Shown here one piece after another: positions 63,862-64,000 of a stretch of DNA of 64,000 nt. Source of the stretch: an uncultured Nitrospiraceae bacterium (GTDB taxonomy: Bacteria; Nitrospirota; Thermodesulfovibrionia; Thermodesulfovibrionales; Dissulfurispiraceae); the NCBI GenBank assembly GCA_903822005.1, contig CAIJNL010000045.1:52313-116312 (forward strand). The letters run 5' to 3'. The translations under genes were made by a program, and so were the position numbers. The notes beneath the pieces are model-generated. The model was given only the letters and a program-made list of their open reading frames with translations. It searched no databases and was not told the origin of the DNA. Every line of letters begins with the position of its first letter. Position 1 is the stretch's first letter.

Positions 63862-64000
63862 TTACCCCAGCACCTCGGTCACGACACCGGCGCCTACTGT
63901 CCTGCCGCCTTCCCTGATCGCGAACCTGAGTTCCTTCTCCATCGCTATCGGCTGTATAAGCTCTACCGTTATCGATACATTATCTCCAGGCATTACCATC
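63862..64000 (-). CDS. tuf: Elongation factor Tu, C-terminal fragment
   Basis: The frame from the window edge to the stop TAA at 63862-63864 reads [20 protein letters not shown] near the edge and ends [14 protein letters not shown], the C-terminus of EF-Tu. Only the last 45 residues are present. It precedes rpsJ as in many bacteria. Confidence 0.95.
   Translation of the reverse strand, partial: MVMPGDNVSITVELIQPIAMEKELRFAIREGGRTVGAGVVTEVLG

Overview
The window looks like a chromosomal contig from a Gram-negative, probably anaerobic bacterium of moderate GC content. The best guess is the Nitrospirota (Thermodesulfovibrio-like lineages), with Desulfobacterota as the alternative. Evidence for an outer membrane is an OmpA-like lipoprotein, a DUF1207 barrel and Spy/CpxP-like periplasmic proteins. 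Evidence for anaerobic metabolism is an aldehyde:ferredoxin oxidoreductase with its Fe-S partner and a VorB-type 2-oxoacid:ferredoxin oxidoreductase subunit. The lineage call is an inference from gene content; no marker was compared with a database.

Region 1 (1-13.7 kb, nearly all + strand) is an envelope-stress and glycan island. It opens with the C-terminal end of a cyclic beta-glucan synthase-like GH94 protein, followed by an orphan sigma-54-dependent response regulator. Three transcription units follow. Each has the same control region: two 12-bp palindromes (CTGATATATCAG type) 7 bp apart, an IHF-like box, and a -24/-12 sigma-54 promoter. The enhancer centre lies 116, 117 and 116 bp from the promoter GG. 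The units encode tiny membrane proteins (DUF3309, lmo0937, Thivi_2564 types), secreted proteins, an OmpA-like lipoprotein, an Nramp-like transporter, a Spy/CpxP-like chaperone and a BON-DUF1207 outer-membrane protein, and continue into an AI-2E family permease and a GH13 branching enzyme. I read this as one sigma-54 regulon controlled by the neighbouring regulator; this is the most interesting system in the window.

Region 2 (13.7-25 kb) is mixed housekeeping and accessory DNA: MgtC-like protein, Uup ABC-F, GreB, citrate synthase, a JAMM-like protein with an altered metal motif, a fused MFS/spermidine-synthase-like protein, a second member of the secreted family seen at 2.7 kb, a DUF1189 protein and a VapBC-type toxin-antitoxin pair. 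Region 3 (25-31 kb) holds an orphan vorB-like gene, then nrnA-rbfA-infB facing rpmB and a DciA-like gene. Region 4 (31-43.8 kb) contains a secreted metallo-beta-lactamase-fold protein, an AT-rich Sel1-repeat gene in a hairpin-bounded patch, a zinc-ribbon membrane protein, tig-clpP-clpX, a sodium symporter, a cysteine desulfurase-like enzyme, the AOR/Fe-S pair and a SanA-like protein. Region 5 (43.9-49.3 kb) has three tandem methyl-accepting chemotaxis proteins with mosaic relationships and a possible sigma-28 promoter.

Region 6 (49.4-64 kb, all - strand) is the fused S10-spc-alpha ribosomal cluster, running from tuf (cut by the window end) to rplQ. It lacks rpmD (L30) and adk at their usual places, and its L17 has a long Lys/Ala-rich tail. 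No rRNA, tRNA, CRISPR array, insertion sequence or prophage was recognised.
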